Source: SIRX01 sp965213905
Lineage (GTDB): Bacteria; Actinomycetota; Rubrobacteria; Rubrobacterales; Rubrobacteraceae
Direction of reading: 5' to 3'
Length of the DNA stretch: 64,000 nucleotides
NCBI GenBank assembly: GCA_965213905.1
Contig: CBDCAK010000001.1
Coordinates: 124,001 to 188,000 of the forward strand
The notes under the pieces are model-generated. The model saw nothing but the letters and a program-made list of their open reading frames with translations. It made no database searches and had not been told where the DNA came from. Made by a program: the position numbers and the translations under genes. Positions 1-8,284 of the stretch are shown here, piece after piece; the stretch's first letter is position 1, and each line of letters opens with the position of its first letter.

Positions 1-939
1 GCAGTACATGCCGCACCGATTCCTAACTATTCGGGAGCTGATACCGACGAGCGGCTCGTGGAGTTGTGGCTGGCGCGCAAGGCGCCGTCGACGCAACGCA
101 AGTACGCAGAGGATCTCTCGAAATTCGCCGACTTCACGAAAGGTAAACCTCTGGCGGCCGTCACCCTCTCGGATCTACACGACTTCGCGGAGTTCATCTC
201 GGTTTTGATGGCCCCTTCGAGCCAGGGTAGGGTGCTCGCCACCATAAAGAGCCTGCTTTCTTTCGCAAACAAGGTTGGTTACCTACCATTCAATATTGGA
301 GCAGCCGTAGAACTTCCGAAGGTAAAGAACACCCTCTCGGAGAAAATAATTACCGAGGTCGAAGCGCACCGGATGATGAACGCCCCGAAAGGGCCTTTGG
401 CCACCCGCGACCGGACGCTACTTTCCGTGCTCTACGCGGGCGCCTTGCGCCGTGAGGAGGCCGTGAGCCTGAAGTGGCGGGATATCAAGGACCGCGATGA
501 CCTCGAGGCGGGCGTCGGACAGGCGACCCTCTTCGGCAAAGGATCCAAGACCGGCATCGCGCTCTTGCCGGCGTCAGTTTACTCTCAGGTGCTCGCCTTG
601 CGTAAGGTGACCGAGAAGACGGTCGAAGGCCATAAGGTCGAGCGGCACGCCGGCGAGGACGAGCCAGTGTTCAGAAGCCGGAAAACGAGGAATAACCGCG
701 GTGGGCACCTGGAAGTCAGTCAGGTCAATAGGATCGTATCGAAGGCCGCCAAAGACGCCGGCATAGACCGAGCCGTAAGCCCGCACTGGCTCAGGCACGC
801 CCACGCGAGCCACGCCCATGCCCGTAAGACGGACCTGGCGCTGATAAGAGATACCCTCCGCCATTCCTCCATAGCGACCACCGGACGCTACCTGCACGCA
901 AGACCCAACGATTCCTCGGCATTGCACTTGGGCTTGTGA
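1..939 (+). CDS. Tyrosine recombinase / phage-type integrase, 5' end probably outside window
   Basis: XerC/D-type site-specific recombinase. The N-terminal SAM-like core-binding domain (PSTQRKYAEDLSKF onward) is followed by a catalytic domain with Arg in GALRREE, Lys in GKGSKTG, HWLRHAHA (HxxR), LRHSS and the nucleophile Tyr in GRYLH, so all catalytic residues are present. The first start codon in the window is GTG at 58, but the frame is open to base 1 and the translated upstream residues (TDERLVELW) look like family sequence, so the true start probably lies before the window. The C-terminus is complete. Its target site is unknown. It could be a mobile-element integrase or a stand-alone Xer-like enzyme. 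Confidence 0.85.
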   Translation, partial: AVHAAPIPNYSGADTDERLVELWLARKAPSTQRKYAEDLSKFADFTKGKPLAAVTLSDLHDFAEFISVLMAPSSQGRVLATIKSLLSFANKVGYLPFNIGAAVELPKVKNTLSEKIITEVEAHRMMNAPKGPLATRDRTLLSVLYAGALRREEAVSLKWRDIKDRDDLEAGVGQATLFGKGSKTGIALLPASVYSQVLALRKVTEKTVEGHKVERHAGEDEPVFRSRKTRNNRGGHLEVSQVNRIVSKAAKDAGIDRAVSPHWLRHAHASHAHARKTDLALIRDTLRHSSIATTGRYLHARPNDSSALHLGL

Positions 940-1241
940 GAAGCACCTCCCCCACCCGGACCTAGCATCTCGCAGTCGGAGAGACTTCGTCGGAACGCCG
1001 GATGCTACACAATGTTTCATGCAGCTACAAATCGTTGCATCATGCTGTGATCACTTTGCCCCTGGCAGCTCGGACCCTCCTATTACCCCTGATAAGGCTC
1101 ATTTCTCGCAACGTTTTCGGGCTGGGCTGCTGATAGTGCGCTGGAACGGATCTCGTAAACGTTGTTGAGAGCTTCTGATAACAGGAAAATAGCGTCCCTG
1201 ATACCGCTTGATCGGCTTAGCGGGTGAAATCGTTTCGGTAA
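940..1241. other. Intergenic, no gene seen
   Basis: About 300 bases between the recombinase and an oxidoreductase fragment. I see no credible reading frame or RNA. The minus-strand frame across 1083-1532 is antisense to the gene fragment and has no family resemblance. Confidence 0.5.
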
Positions 1242-1487
1242 TACCCAGACCCCTTCGCAGACCATGAGCTTCAAGAACACCACATAAGGCAGAGCAGTTT
1301 GGATTGGATAATTGTCCGGCCCGGAACCCTGACCAACGGCGATCTCACGTGCGCGTACCGACACGGGTTTGCGGCCACTTACAAGGGGCTCAAGATCAAA
1401 ATTTCCCGCGCCGATGTAGCCGAGTTCATGCTGAGACAGTTGGCAGACGATACTTACCTGCACGGGACACCAGGCATATCGTATTGA
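1242..1487 (+). pseudogene. NAD(P)-binding (atypical SDR/NmrA-like) oxidoreductase, C-terminal fragment
   Basis: The translation YPDPFADHELQEHHIRQSSL-DWIIVRPGTLTNG and the tail RADVAEFMLRQLADDTYLHG-TPGISY match the C-terminal third of atypical short-chain NAD(P)H-binding proteins, including the conserved DWIIVRP strand. A TAA stop lies just upstream at 1239-1241. No start or Rossmann GxxGxxG segment is found before it in any frame, so the N-terminal two thirds are missing. A TTG at 1299 could initiate but would give only 62 residues without a cofactor site. I read this as a dead remnant. Confidence 0.7.
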
Positions 1488-1545
1488 AGGCGGTCCACTG
1501 GCGTCTGCGACGAGGCTTCTCAGGAAGCTCAAGGCTTCTCGGATA

Positions 1546-1983
1546 ATGGACGGTTTTCTCTATATGGTGACCCTCATCTCGGCGCTAGGCTGTGGGGTAA
1601 TGGCCGGGGTCTTCTTCGCCTTTTCGGCGTTAGTGATGAGGGCTCTTGGCTGCCTCCCGGCAGCGCAGGCTGTTGCCGCCATGCAGGCTATCAACGCCGC
1701 GGCGATAAGCTTCGTGTTTTTGGTGGTGCTCTTCGGGATAGGCGTGTTCTGTGTTGGGCTGGACGTCTGGTCGATGTTTGTGCGGGAAGAGCCTTTCGCC
1801 CTCCACCTGCTTGTCGGCAGCGCTCTGTACCTCGTTGGTGCTATTTTGCTGACGATTGTTTACCATGTGCCGCGAAATGAAGCGCTGGCGAGTGTCGAGC
1901 CGCGCGATGCCGACGCCGAGAACCACTGGATTCGCTATCACTCGGGCTGGACCACGGTAGGGCATGAACCCTGTCACTCGTAG
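1546..1983 (+). pseudogene. DUF1772 (anthrone-oxygenase-like) membrane protein, C-terminus lost
   Basis: A small integral membrane protein with an N-terminal segment GVMAGVFFAFSALVMRAL typical of DUF1772, two further hydrophobic segments and the family signature VYHVPRNEAL. After RYHSGWTT the reading becomes VGHEPCHS and stops. Family members continue with a WNHVRT-like motif and a fourth transmembrane helix. The loss looks like a frameshift near 1955-1970, so the protein is probably non-functional. The family role is poorly known. An intact distant relative lies at 60691-61188. Confidence 0.6.
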
Positions 1984-2167
1984 ATGCTATGAGCCCGGCA
2001 GAAGCTCTCTGACATTCTGAAGTTACCATGAGGGTTCCTCCGGAACCTGAGATGTGGCATGCTTCTCTAACGAGCCTGGCAGTAGTGTGCGGCTAGATAG
2101 GCTGGCGGAAAAGAGAGGTCGGCAGCAGGATGGGTTCACCCGTGGAAAGCAGCCGTAGGGATCGCTG

Positions 2168-2904
2168 ATGTTCGCGGGGCGTCCGGGCGCGCGTATTCGG
2201 ACAATCCTCTCGGTGCGCCTTGAACCCGGCACGGACACCGTGCTGGCATTCGCCACGGCGGTCGCATTCTCCTTTGTCTACTTCTTCGGCACCCACACCG
2301 AGAGCATGCTCGCCTCCTTCCTGGTCTTCACGGTGCTCGGCACGGGGGTCATCTGTGTGCTGCTGCCCGCTTTCTATGTGCTGGTCGTGAGAAGGGAAGG
2401 CCTCGAGGCGCTCGGTGTTACGGCGCGGAGGTGGCGGCTCTCACTCACGATCTCGGCTGTCTTCGCGGCGGGCTCGTTCCCGGCTGTGCTCCAGGCGGCG
2501 ACGCGGACGCCCGGCGCGGACCTCGCGCCCCATCTCCTCGTCAACGGCCTAAGCCTCTGGGAGCCCTTCTTCGTGTTCGGCTGGCTGCACTCCGCTTCGA
2601 GCGGGCGTTCGGCCTCCTGCCCGGTGTAGTCCTGGCGGCCCTCTCTTTCGGGGCCTACCACCTCGGCACCTTCCCCCTGACCGGTGTCCTTGGGCTGGTC
2701 GGCTTCGGTCTCCTTTACGCGGTGCTCTTCCGGGTGGTCGGCGCGAATTTGCTGGTGCTCTGGCCGCTGACGTGGGCGGTCGGGAGCGGCATCGGGACGC
2801 TGCAGGGCGGCTTTGCCTTCGGCTGGGACTCTGTGCCCAGCGCGATGGTACTGCTGGTCGTCCAGGCCGCCGCCATAGCACTGTTCGCACGATGGTCTTC
2901 GTGA
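2168..2904 (+). pseudogene. CPBP-type intramembrane protease-like protein, split by a 1-base frameshift
   Basis: Two overlapping frames together make one polytopic membrane protein. Frame one ends SLWEPFFVFGWLHSASS and the second resumes with LRFERAFGLLPGVVLAALSFGAYHLG. A single missing base at about 2589 (WLQLRFERAFG expected) explains the switch. The order of motifs (WEPFFVFGWLQ, then SFGAYHLGT) follows the CPBP/Abi family, whose catalytic Glu-Glu and His lie there. Here the pair reads Glu-Pro, so even the repaired protein may lack the canonical EE motif. It could be real decay or a sequencing error. Confidence 0.6.
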
Positions 2905-3090
2905 CGAGCGCGGTACGGACCGCGAGTAGTATCCGGACAGAATCGTTCGTCGGTAGTGCATCCGCTAAGTTTTGTTTGCTTCGCTGAGCGATCGTTGCCA
3001 TTCGTAGCGTTCTATTCGCAGCACCCCCGCCACACTCAGCCTACGTGCGACGAACAGGACACCTACGAACAGGGCCTCCAGTAATACGGG

Positions 3091-3348
3091 TCAGACCGAG
3101 CCTAAGCACTTCTCGCAACTAGAGGTTAGTGTTTGTAAAACACTAATACTCGGAGACACACGGGGACCAACAACAAAGGTTCTCTGGGTGTAGTCTTGTG
3201 GGCGTGGCAGGATTCGAGACAGAAGATGGCAGACCTTACAAGTCTCCACATTGGCACACCCCCGGCAGAGAAAACGGGCATCGAGAAGCCGGAGAGCATT
3301 TTCATACAGAGCGAGAGCTTCGTCGGGAGTCACGTAGGGTGTACCCAC
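3091..3348 (-). CDS. Possible small Cys-rich protein, unrecognised
   Basis: An 85-codon frame from a GTG. Its composition is protein-like (TPDEALALYENALRLLDARF) and is followed by four clustered cysteines, CRGCANVETCKVC, which could bind zinc, and a further CEKC pair near the end. It is divergent from the LCP gene, whose probable start at 3339 it overlaps by 10 bases. I do not recognise the family, and it could be chance. Nothing else is seen between 2905 and 3090. Confidence 0.3.
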   Translation of the reverse strand: MGTPYVTPDEALALYENALRLLDARFLCRGCANVETCKVCHLLSRILPRPQDYTQRTFVVGPRVSPSISVLQTLTSSCEKCLGSV

Positions 3349-4193
3349 GTCGGGTATACCGGAGACGGCGCATCGGGGCCATGATTGTCCTGCTGCTGTT
3401 AGTGTTCTTGATCTTTCTCATCTATCTCCTGCTACCAGTAGGAGATAGGGTGGTGCTTTTGGGTAGCGACACCCGGGAACCCGCAGGGACCGGAGAAACG
3501 GGATCTCAAGGTCTGCCCGCCAGGGCAGACACGATCCTGATGGCAAAAGCCGGCAAAGGCGCCCTGTCGGTTCCCCGGGATACGCTGGTAGCAATTCCCG
3601 GCTCCGAATACGGGGAGGACAAGATAAACGCCGCTTTCGCCTACGGTGGCCCAGACCTTGTGGTAGAGACCCTCGAAGACCTTACCGGACTCTCCGTAAA
3701 CAACTACGTCGTCGTTGACTTCGATGGGGTCAAAGACATTGTAGACGCCCTGGGTGGCGTAGAGGTTGAGGTAGAAGAACCCATTTCCGTTGGCCTCGAC
3801 GGACAGAAGGTCGAGATCCCGGCCGGCAAACAAAACCTGGACGGCCTTGAGGCCCTGGCATACGTGCGCTACCGGGGAGGTCCAACAGCAGACATAGGGC
3901 GCATCGACCATCAGCAGAAGTTCCTCTCGGCCTTGATTAGGGAAGTGACGTCACCATCGAAGGTGCTGCGCTGGCCGGCTACCCTGCAGGCTGTCTCCAA
4001 CAACACCGAGACTAACATGAACGTGATTGAAGTGGCCCGCCACGTCATAAGGACCGGGGTGACTACGAGCCTTCTAGGCAGGAGCGTGGAGGCAGAGATC
4101 TATCCTGGTAGCCCACAATACATAGAGGGCGTTGCTTACTGGGTGCCGAACGAGGAGAGCGCCGCGCCGATGATCGAAGAGACCATCGAGTAG
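3339..4193 (+). CDS. LytR-CpsA-Psr (LCP) family cell-wall glycopolymer ligase
   Basis: LCP enzymes attach lipid-linked glycopolymers to peptidoglycan outside the membrane. An Arg-rich cytoplasmic tail (YPRRVYRRRR) precedes one membrane anchor (MIVLLLLVFLIFLIYLLL). The LCP domain follows: VVLLGSDTRE, the Arg/Asp pair in ARADTILMAK, LSVPRDTLV, KINAAFAYGG and the GGVEVEV strand. Later come AYVRYRGG and DIGRIDHQQKFL, which hold the pyrophosphate-binding Arg residues. I chose GTG 3339 because a GGGAG sequence lies about 8-9 bases upstream and the basic tail is kept. An upstream GTG at 3198 would add an implausible His-rich leader, and ATG 3381 would remove the basic tail. Confidence 0.85.
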   Translation: MYPRRVYRRRRIGAMIVLLLLVFLIFLIYLLLPVGDRVVLLGSDTREPAGTGETGSQGLPARADTILMAKAGKGALSVPRDTLVAIPGSEYGEDKINAAFAYGGPDLVVETLEDLTGLSVNNYVVVDFDGVKDIVDALGGVEVEVEEPISVGLDGQKVEIPAGKQNLDGLEALAYVRYRGGPTADIGRIDHQQKFLSALIREVTSPSKVLRWPATLQAVSNNTETNMNVIEVARHVIRTGVTTSLLGRSVEAEIYPGSPQYIEGVAYWVPNEESAAPMIEETIE

Positions 4194-4235
4194 CCCGTCT
4201 CAAAAGAGACCCCACTAACGACCTTGCAACGTATA

Positions 4236-4275
4236 GGGGGAGAGTTACGGTAGTTGTCACCAGCCACAGTTTAGC
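4236..4275 (+). repeat. Solo Tn3-family terminal inverted repeat
   Basis: The segment beginning GGGGGAGAGTTACGGT and containing TGTCACCAGCC is nearly the same as 62384-62422, which abuts a Tn3 transposase 3' end. Tn3-family ends are about 38 bp and begin GGGG, as here. No transposase or partner end is found next to this copy, so it appears to be a lone relic. Orientation implies the lost element extended to the right. Confidence 0.6.
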
Positions 4276-4339
4276 GGCACGTTACCTGATTGTTAGTGAG
4301 ATAGACTACGGATAAACTTGATGGGAAAGGTCAGGAATT

Positions 4340-5032
4340 TTGCAAGGTCGATTTACTCGTGAAGCCGAACACTCTTTAAAGCTAGCCGAGGAAGAAGCTC
4401 GCAGTCTGAACCACCATTGGGTTGGCACCGAACATCTCTTACTGGCACTAGTGCGCATGGTCGAGGAAGGAGCGTCATCAGGAGGAGCTGAAGCTCTGCG
4501 TCGATCTCTCGCGTCGTCTGGTGTTGACGTCTCCACTGTCAGGAGGAGGGTTGTCGAGGCAGTGCCTCCGGAGTCGGAGGTAGAATCCGATAGCGCATTG
4601 AAGCTTACCCCAAAAATGACCCGTATCCTCGTACGAGCACAGGAGTTGGTTACGGAAGACAGCCGGGATTTAGCTGACACAGAGCATTTCCTCTTAGGGA
4701 TGTTCTGGGAGGCTGGTGGCCTCGGTGATCGTGTACTGGAGCACATGGGCATCACTTCCGAGAAGTTGGTTGAGTATTTGAGCAATCAAGATGTATTGGA
4801 CAGCCCCATCAGCCCGCGAGTGGTTCCTCCTCCACGCGTCGAGCATCATTACAACAAAACAGTCACCGTGTCCCCGGAGGATTTAGAAGTCCTCTTCCGT
4901 AAGCTTCCCAGTATTTTACCTTCAGATGCTCCCTTGGCATGGAACATCAGCCCGGATGGTGAAAGTGCTTGGATATCATCTGTAGAGAATGTCGCCCTAG
5001 AAGACTCCGTTCGCCAGGCATTGGCTGAATAA
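4340..5032 (+). CDS. Stand-alone Clp N-terminal (Clp R) domain protein
   Basis: The protein has the double Clp repeat of ClpA/ClpC N-domains: residues 4-70 (FTREAEHSLKLAEEEARSL and the WVGTEHLLLALVR motif) and about 85-145 (LTPKMTRILVRAQEL, DTEHFLLGMF). No AAA+ ATPase domain follows. Instead there is a linker (PISPRVVPPPRV) and an unrecognised C-terminal region of about 70 residues. Such proteins may bind adaptors or substrates of ClpC. The start is TTG 4340, since no ATG fits the first helix. The gene is monocistronic and codon use is less GC-rich than its neighbours. Confidence 0.8.
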   Translation: MQGRFTREAEHSLKLAEEEARSLNHHWVGTEHLLLALVRMVEEGASSGGAEALRRSLASSGVDVSTVRRRVVEAVPPESEVESDSALKLTPKMTRILVRAQELVTEDSRDLADTEHFLLGMFWEAGGLGDRVLEHMGITSEKLVEYLSNQDVLDSPISPRVVPPPRVEHHYNKTVTVSPEDLEVLFRKLPSILPSDAPLAWNISPDGESAWISSVENVALEDSVRQALAE

Positions 5033-5167
5033 CCTTCTTGAGGGCTGGCAACTTAGGAGTTACCAGCACCAGCAATTCTGAAGACTGGGGTCCGGGTAGC
5101 AGCCGCTAGAGATCATACGCTAGGTGAGTTGCCGACTCATCGGCTTCTCGGAAATACAAAACCCGAT

Positions 5168-5437
5168 CTAGGTCTTGCGGTAGACCTCTCGTCGATGGGC
5201 AACACGATAGACTGTTACCTCTCGGGTTTCTTCGTCCACGAGGTATAGAGCCCGGTAATCCCCTACCCGAATTCGGTACCCATCCCGCCCTTTCAGCTTG
5301 GTTGATCCGACCGGATGCGGGTCGTCACCAAGAGCCAGGATCACGGCCAGAACCCGACCGTGTACTTCACTTTCTAGGCGCTCAAGCTGACGGTCAGCCC
5401 GGCTAGTCGTGTATACCGAGTAGGGATTACTCTCCAC
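5168..5437 (-). CDS. RelE/ParE-type toxin of a type II toxin-antitoxin pair
   Basis: The RelE fold pattern is clear: YTTSRADRQLERLE helix, a GDDPHPVGSTKLKGRDGYRIRVGDYRALYLVD core and the terminal VYRVAHRREVY. The conserved Arg residues of this mRNase family are present. GTG 5437 overlaps the last 11 bases of the antitoxin gene, which suggests translational coupling. An in-frame GTG at 5470 is possible but would add a leader lying inside the antitoxin gene. Confidence 0.85.
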   Translation of the reverse strand: MESNPYSVYTTSRADRQLERLESEVHGRVLAVILALGDDPHPVGSTKLKGRDGYRIRVGDYRALYLVDEETREVTVYRVAHRREVYRKT

Positions 5438-5609
5438 GTGGTCGGCGAAGAGTCCGAGTCTCGCGCCCACTTTCCAAGTCCGCTACAGTTTCATCATGGG
5501 CCGCAATGTCGGACAACTCTTCTTGAGCTTCGATCAGTGCCTCATACTCGTCTATTGGAAGTACCACGGCGGTACGGTGCCCCTCTTCGTCTGTTAAATA
5601 TCGCTCCAT
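5427..5609 (-). CDS. Phd/YefM-like antitoxin
   Basis: Sixty residues: MERYLTDEEGHRTAVVLPIDEYEALIEAQEE, then a charged C-terminal tail. The beta-hairpin plus helix (VVLPIDEYEAL) is typical of Phd/YefM or closely related short antitoxins. It precedes and overlaps the RelE-type toxin and would neutralise it and repress the promoter upstream of 5609. No further gene is seen between 5610 and the IS at 5799. Confidence 0.8.
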   Translation of the reverse strand: MERYLTDEEGHRTAVVLPIDEYEALIEAQEELSDIAAHDETVADLESGRETRTLRRPRGE

Positions 5610-5798
5610 AGATCAACTCTCTTGGTGGCCTGAAATCCAGTTCAGTATATCCGAGCGTGAGATGGTCCACTCCCAAACATATCCTCCCTCTGCCATCTTC
5701 TCCGGGATCAGCGCATGCTTCCGGAATGAAGCGTACGGTGAGCGCCCTTGAAAGCAACTTCGAGCACCGCCAATAACCTACGAAGTCCCATATACGAC

Positions 5799-5817
5799 CC
5801 AGAGTGTTGCAGAACGG
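5799..5817 (+). repeat. Left inverted repeat of the IS1182 element
   Basis: CCAGAGTGTTGCAGAACGG. It pairs with 7369-7387 with one mismatch. Confidence 0.85.
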
Positions 5818-5870
5818 GCTCCTTCGATCGTCGAGAACACCCCGAACGGTGTCGCCGGAGACACCAAGTG

Positions 5871-7293
5871 TCAAGTGGCGGTGGTCGCAGGGCTGCCGCC
5901 TGAGCCAGTTTCCTCGGCCTCCGGTCTCCAAAGCGGAGCAACCTCTTGAGGTTCTGGCCGGCCGCCACCAGCAGCGCCTCGGCGTTCACCCTGCGTAGGG
6001 TCCGCAAGCGGAACTTCCGCATCCCGTGCCAATCCTTGGCTTCCGCGAACAGGGGCTCGACCCAAACCTTCCGTTTTCGCAGCGCCTTCTCGTAGGACGG
6101 GGTGCCGCGGTAGGAGTGCACCGGGGCTTGAGCGGGCAGGCCGCGCACTCGGCGGCCCTCGCCCGGTAGTACGTGACCCTGTCGCTGCGATCCTCTCCGT
6201 CCTTCTTGCCGAGCGGGCGCAGCACTTTTCCGGCTGGGCACGAGTAGACGTCCGCCTCCGCATCGTAGCGGAACTCGCCCTTGGCGAAGAAGCCCGGCCT
6301 GGAGCCGCTCTCGTGCAGCGCCACGTAGGCGCGGACGCCCGCCTCCTCCAACGCCACCACGTTCTCCAGGGTGCCGTACTTGCCGTCGGCGGTAACGTGG
6401 TGCGGACGGAGCTTCCACCGGAAGCAGGTGCGCCACAGGAGGTCGAGCATGGGCCGGTTCTCGGTGACCTCGGCCGGGGCCACGAGCGCGTTGAGGACGA
6501 TCCTGGCCTTGCCGCCGTCCACGACGTAGTGGGCCTGGTAGCCGAGCTTCCTGCCGGAGGCGGCCCAGGTCATGGGCGTGGCGTCCGGGTCGGTCCTGCT
6601 CGCTCGGGTATCCGAGGTCCTCTCGCGCCACGGACCCTTGAAGGAGCGGTCCTGGGCCCCGTCGCGCGAGATCCAATCTTCCCGCGCCGCGTTCTGCTCG
6701 CGGAGGAGCGCGTCCCCGGCGGAGGGCAGGGCGTCGGTTTCCTCCGCGAAGGGCGGGCCGTCTTCCGCAGGCCCCTCCTCGAAGAGTCCGGCCAGGTGCG
6801 CCTCCACGGCCCACCTCGGGGCCAAGGAGTCCACGGCCGCGTTGCCCTCGACCTTGGTCGAGTCGAAGAACAACTCGTTCCCCCGGACCAACCCCGCCTC
6901 GACGCACTCCTCCACGATCCGCTCGAAGAAGAGGCGGAAGATGGGAAGCCCGAAGCGTTCGCGGGTGCGGGTCAGGCTGGAGTGGTCGGGCAAGGGTTCG
7001 TGGAGGTCGTAGCCCAGGTACCATCTCACAGAGAGCCGGTCGGCGGCCACGCGCATCAGCTCTCGCTCGGAACGTAGCCCCTCGAAGAACATCACCAACT
7101 GGAGCTTGAAGAAGACCACCGGGTCCACCGAAGGTCTCCCCCCACGAGCGTACAATGGGCGCACCATCTCCCTGACGAACGAGAGGTCTAACGTAGCTTC
7201 TAGTCGTCGGTAGAAGTTGTCTTTGGGGACCAGATCCTCCAACGAGATCTCGCGGGGCAGTGGTTCGAAGCGGCGTTCTTTGATACCCATCAT
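5871..7293 (-). pseudogene. IS1182-family transposase, frameshifted
   Basis: DDE transposase reading from MMGIKERRFEPLPREISLED through VDPVVFFKLQLVMFFEGLRSER, ELFFDSTKVEGNA, the zinc-ribbon-like CAACPLKPRC and then, in another frame, RKRKVWVEPLFAEAKDWHG and RFRLRTLRRVNAEALL. The frame switch lies at about 6110-6130. Some residues expected between the CPLKPRC motif and the RKRKVWVEPLF block are also missing, suggesting a small deletion and not programmed recoding. The end of the gene is uncertain because neither frame stops neatly before the left repeat. Confidence 0.85.
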
Positions 7294-7368
7294 GATGGTG
7301 CAGCCTCCTGAAGAAAGTCCGGGAAGCTTATGCTAGCCGCACCTCGATCTTCGCGCTGCCGCGGTAGG

Positions 7369-7387
7369 CCATTCTGCAACACTCTGG
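7369..7387 (-). repeat. Right inverted repeat of the IS1182 element
   Basis: Reads CCATTCTGCAACACTCTGG on the plus strand, the complement of the left end with one mismatch. Confidence 0.85.
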
Positions 7388-7557
7388 ACCGTCTGTGGCA
7401 CATTCCAGTTCCATGCCGAAAACGGAGCCAAAACCCCACTTTGCGTGTTTCTTTTCTCATCCTGAAATCTATACCCCGAAACGGGCGTTAACGGTTGGGT
7501 TGTGCGACAATAGGCCGGAAACTTGATTCGAGGAACGAGCGAGAAGAGGAGTAAGGC

Positions 7558-7833
7558 ATGACGACGAAGGTGAAAGTGACAGGAGAAGGGCTGCTAATAC
7601 CCAGAGAGGTGACTGATCGTGTCTTGGCTAACTCCGAGGAAGTTGAGATCTTCGAGGAGCCTGGGAGGCTCTTGATCTCTCCGGTGGAGGCCCCTGTCGA
7701 TCAAGCACAGGAAGGGCGAGACAAAGCCTTCGGGGAGGAAGACCCGATCCTGCTTATGGGCGAGGATCCGGTAGAAGACGAGGCCACCGACGCATCCGAG
7801 AACCACGACCGCTATCTCTACACGGGTGGCTGA
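7558..7833 (+). CDS. AbrB/VapB-like antitoxin
   Basis: Ninety-one residues. The first part, TKVKVTGEGLLIPREVTDRV, has the swapped-hairpin AbrB pattern, followed by a VEIFEEPGRLLISP strand and a very acidic C-terminal tail suited to blocking a toxin. AGGAG lies 7 bases before ATG 7558. The last 8 bases overlap the PIN-domain gene. It probably binds its own promoter in 7388-7557. Confidence 0.7.
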   Translation: MTTKVKVTGEGLLIPREVTDRVLANSEEVEIFEEPGRLLISPVEAPVDQAQEGRDKAFGEEDPILLMGEDPVEDEATDASENHDRYLYTGG

Positions 7834-8284
7834 AGGAAGCATCGCTGGTGGGGTCTCCGGCGGGCCCCGCGAGGTTTTCGTCGACACGGGCTATCTGCTC
7901 GCGCTGGAGCGAAGCACCGACCAGAACCACCCGCAGGCGCTTGAGCATTGGAGATCGCTCAGGGAAGGCGAGGTGCCTCGTCTGGTGAGTACAACCTACG
8001 TCTTCGACGAGACGATCACCTACCTGAATGCTCGCGGGTTGCATGCCTCGGCGGTGAAGGTAGGAAAGAGGTTGCTGACGAGCCCATCGGTCGAACTCGT
8101 GCATGTGGGCGAGAATCTCTTCCGAAAGGCCTTTGGCCTCTTGGAGCAGCGTCCAGACAAGCGCTACTCTCTAACTGACTGTGTCTCCTTCGTCGTGATG
8201 CGCGAGCGCGGGATCTCCGTGGCGTTTGCATTCGACAAGCACTTCAAGCAGGAAGGCTTCGCAAGGGGACCATACCAACAATGA
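7826..8284 (+). CDS. PIN-domain toxin (VapC-type RNase)
   Basis: VFVDTGYLLALERSTD carries the first acidic residue. VSTTYVFDETITYL supplies the second, and the third acidic cluster is SLTDCVSFVVMRERGI followed by FAFDKHF, the usual PIN spacing. It starts with GTG 7826 inside the antitoxin stop region (GTGGCTGA overlap) and so is probably coupled. Its own stop overlaps the next start by 4 bases. A Mg-dependent ribonuclease activity is expected from the family. Confidence 0.8.
   Translation: MAEGSIAGGVSGGPREVFVDTGYLLALERSTDQNHPQALEHWRSLREGEVPRLVSTTYVFDETITYLNARGLHASAVKVGKRLLTSPSVELVHVGENLFRKAFGLLEQRPDKRYSLTDCVSFVVMRERGISVAFAFDKHFKQEGFARGPYQQ

Larger units (their letters stand above)
5799..7387. 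mobile_element. IS1182-family insertion sequence
   Basis: The element is bounded by 19-bp inverted repeats CCAGAGTGTTGCAGAACGG at 5799-5817 and its complement at 7369-7387, matching at 18 of 19 positions. It contains one transposase gene on the minus strand. I could not identify a convincing target-site duplication. The transposase is frameshifted, so the copy is probably inactive unless recoding occurs. Confidence 0.85.

Noticed and set aside
1083..1532. Minus-strand 149-codon frame
   Set aside because: It lies antisense to the oxidoreductase fragment and lacks any recognisable motif.
5708..7024. Long minus-strand frame over the IS1182 element as a separate gene
   Set aside because: Only its 3' third (RKRKVWVEPLFAEAKDWHG...) is transposase sequence after the frameshift; the rest is Arg/Gly-rich shadow of the real frame.
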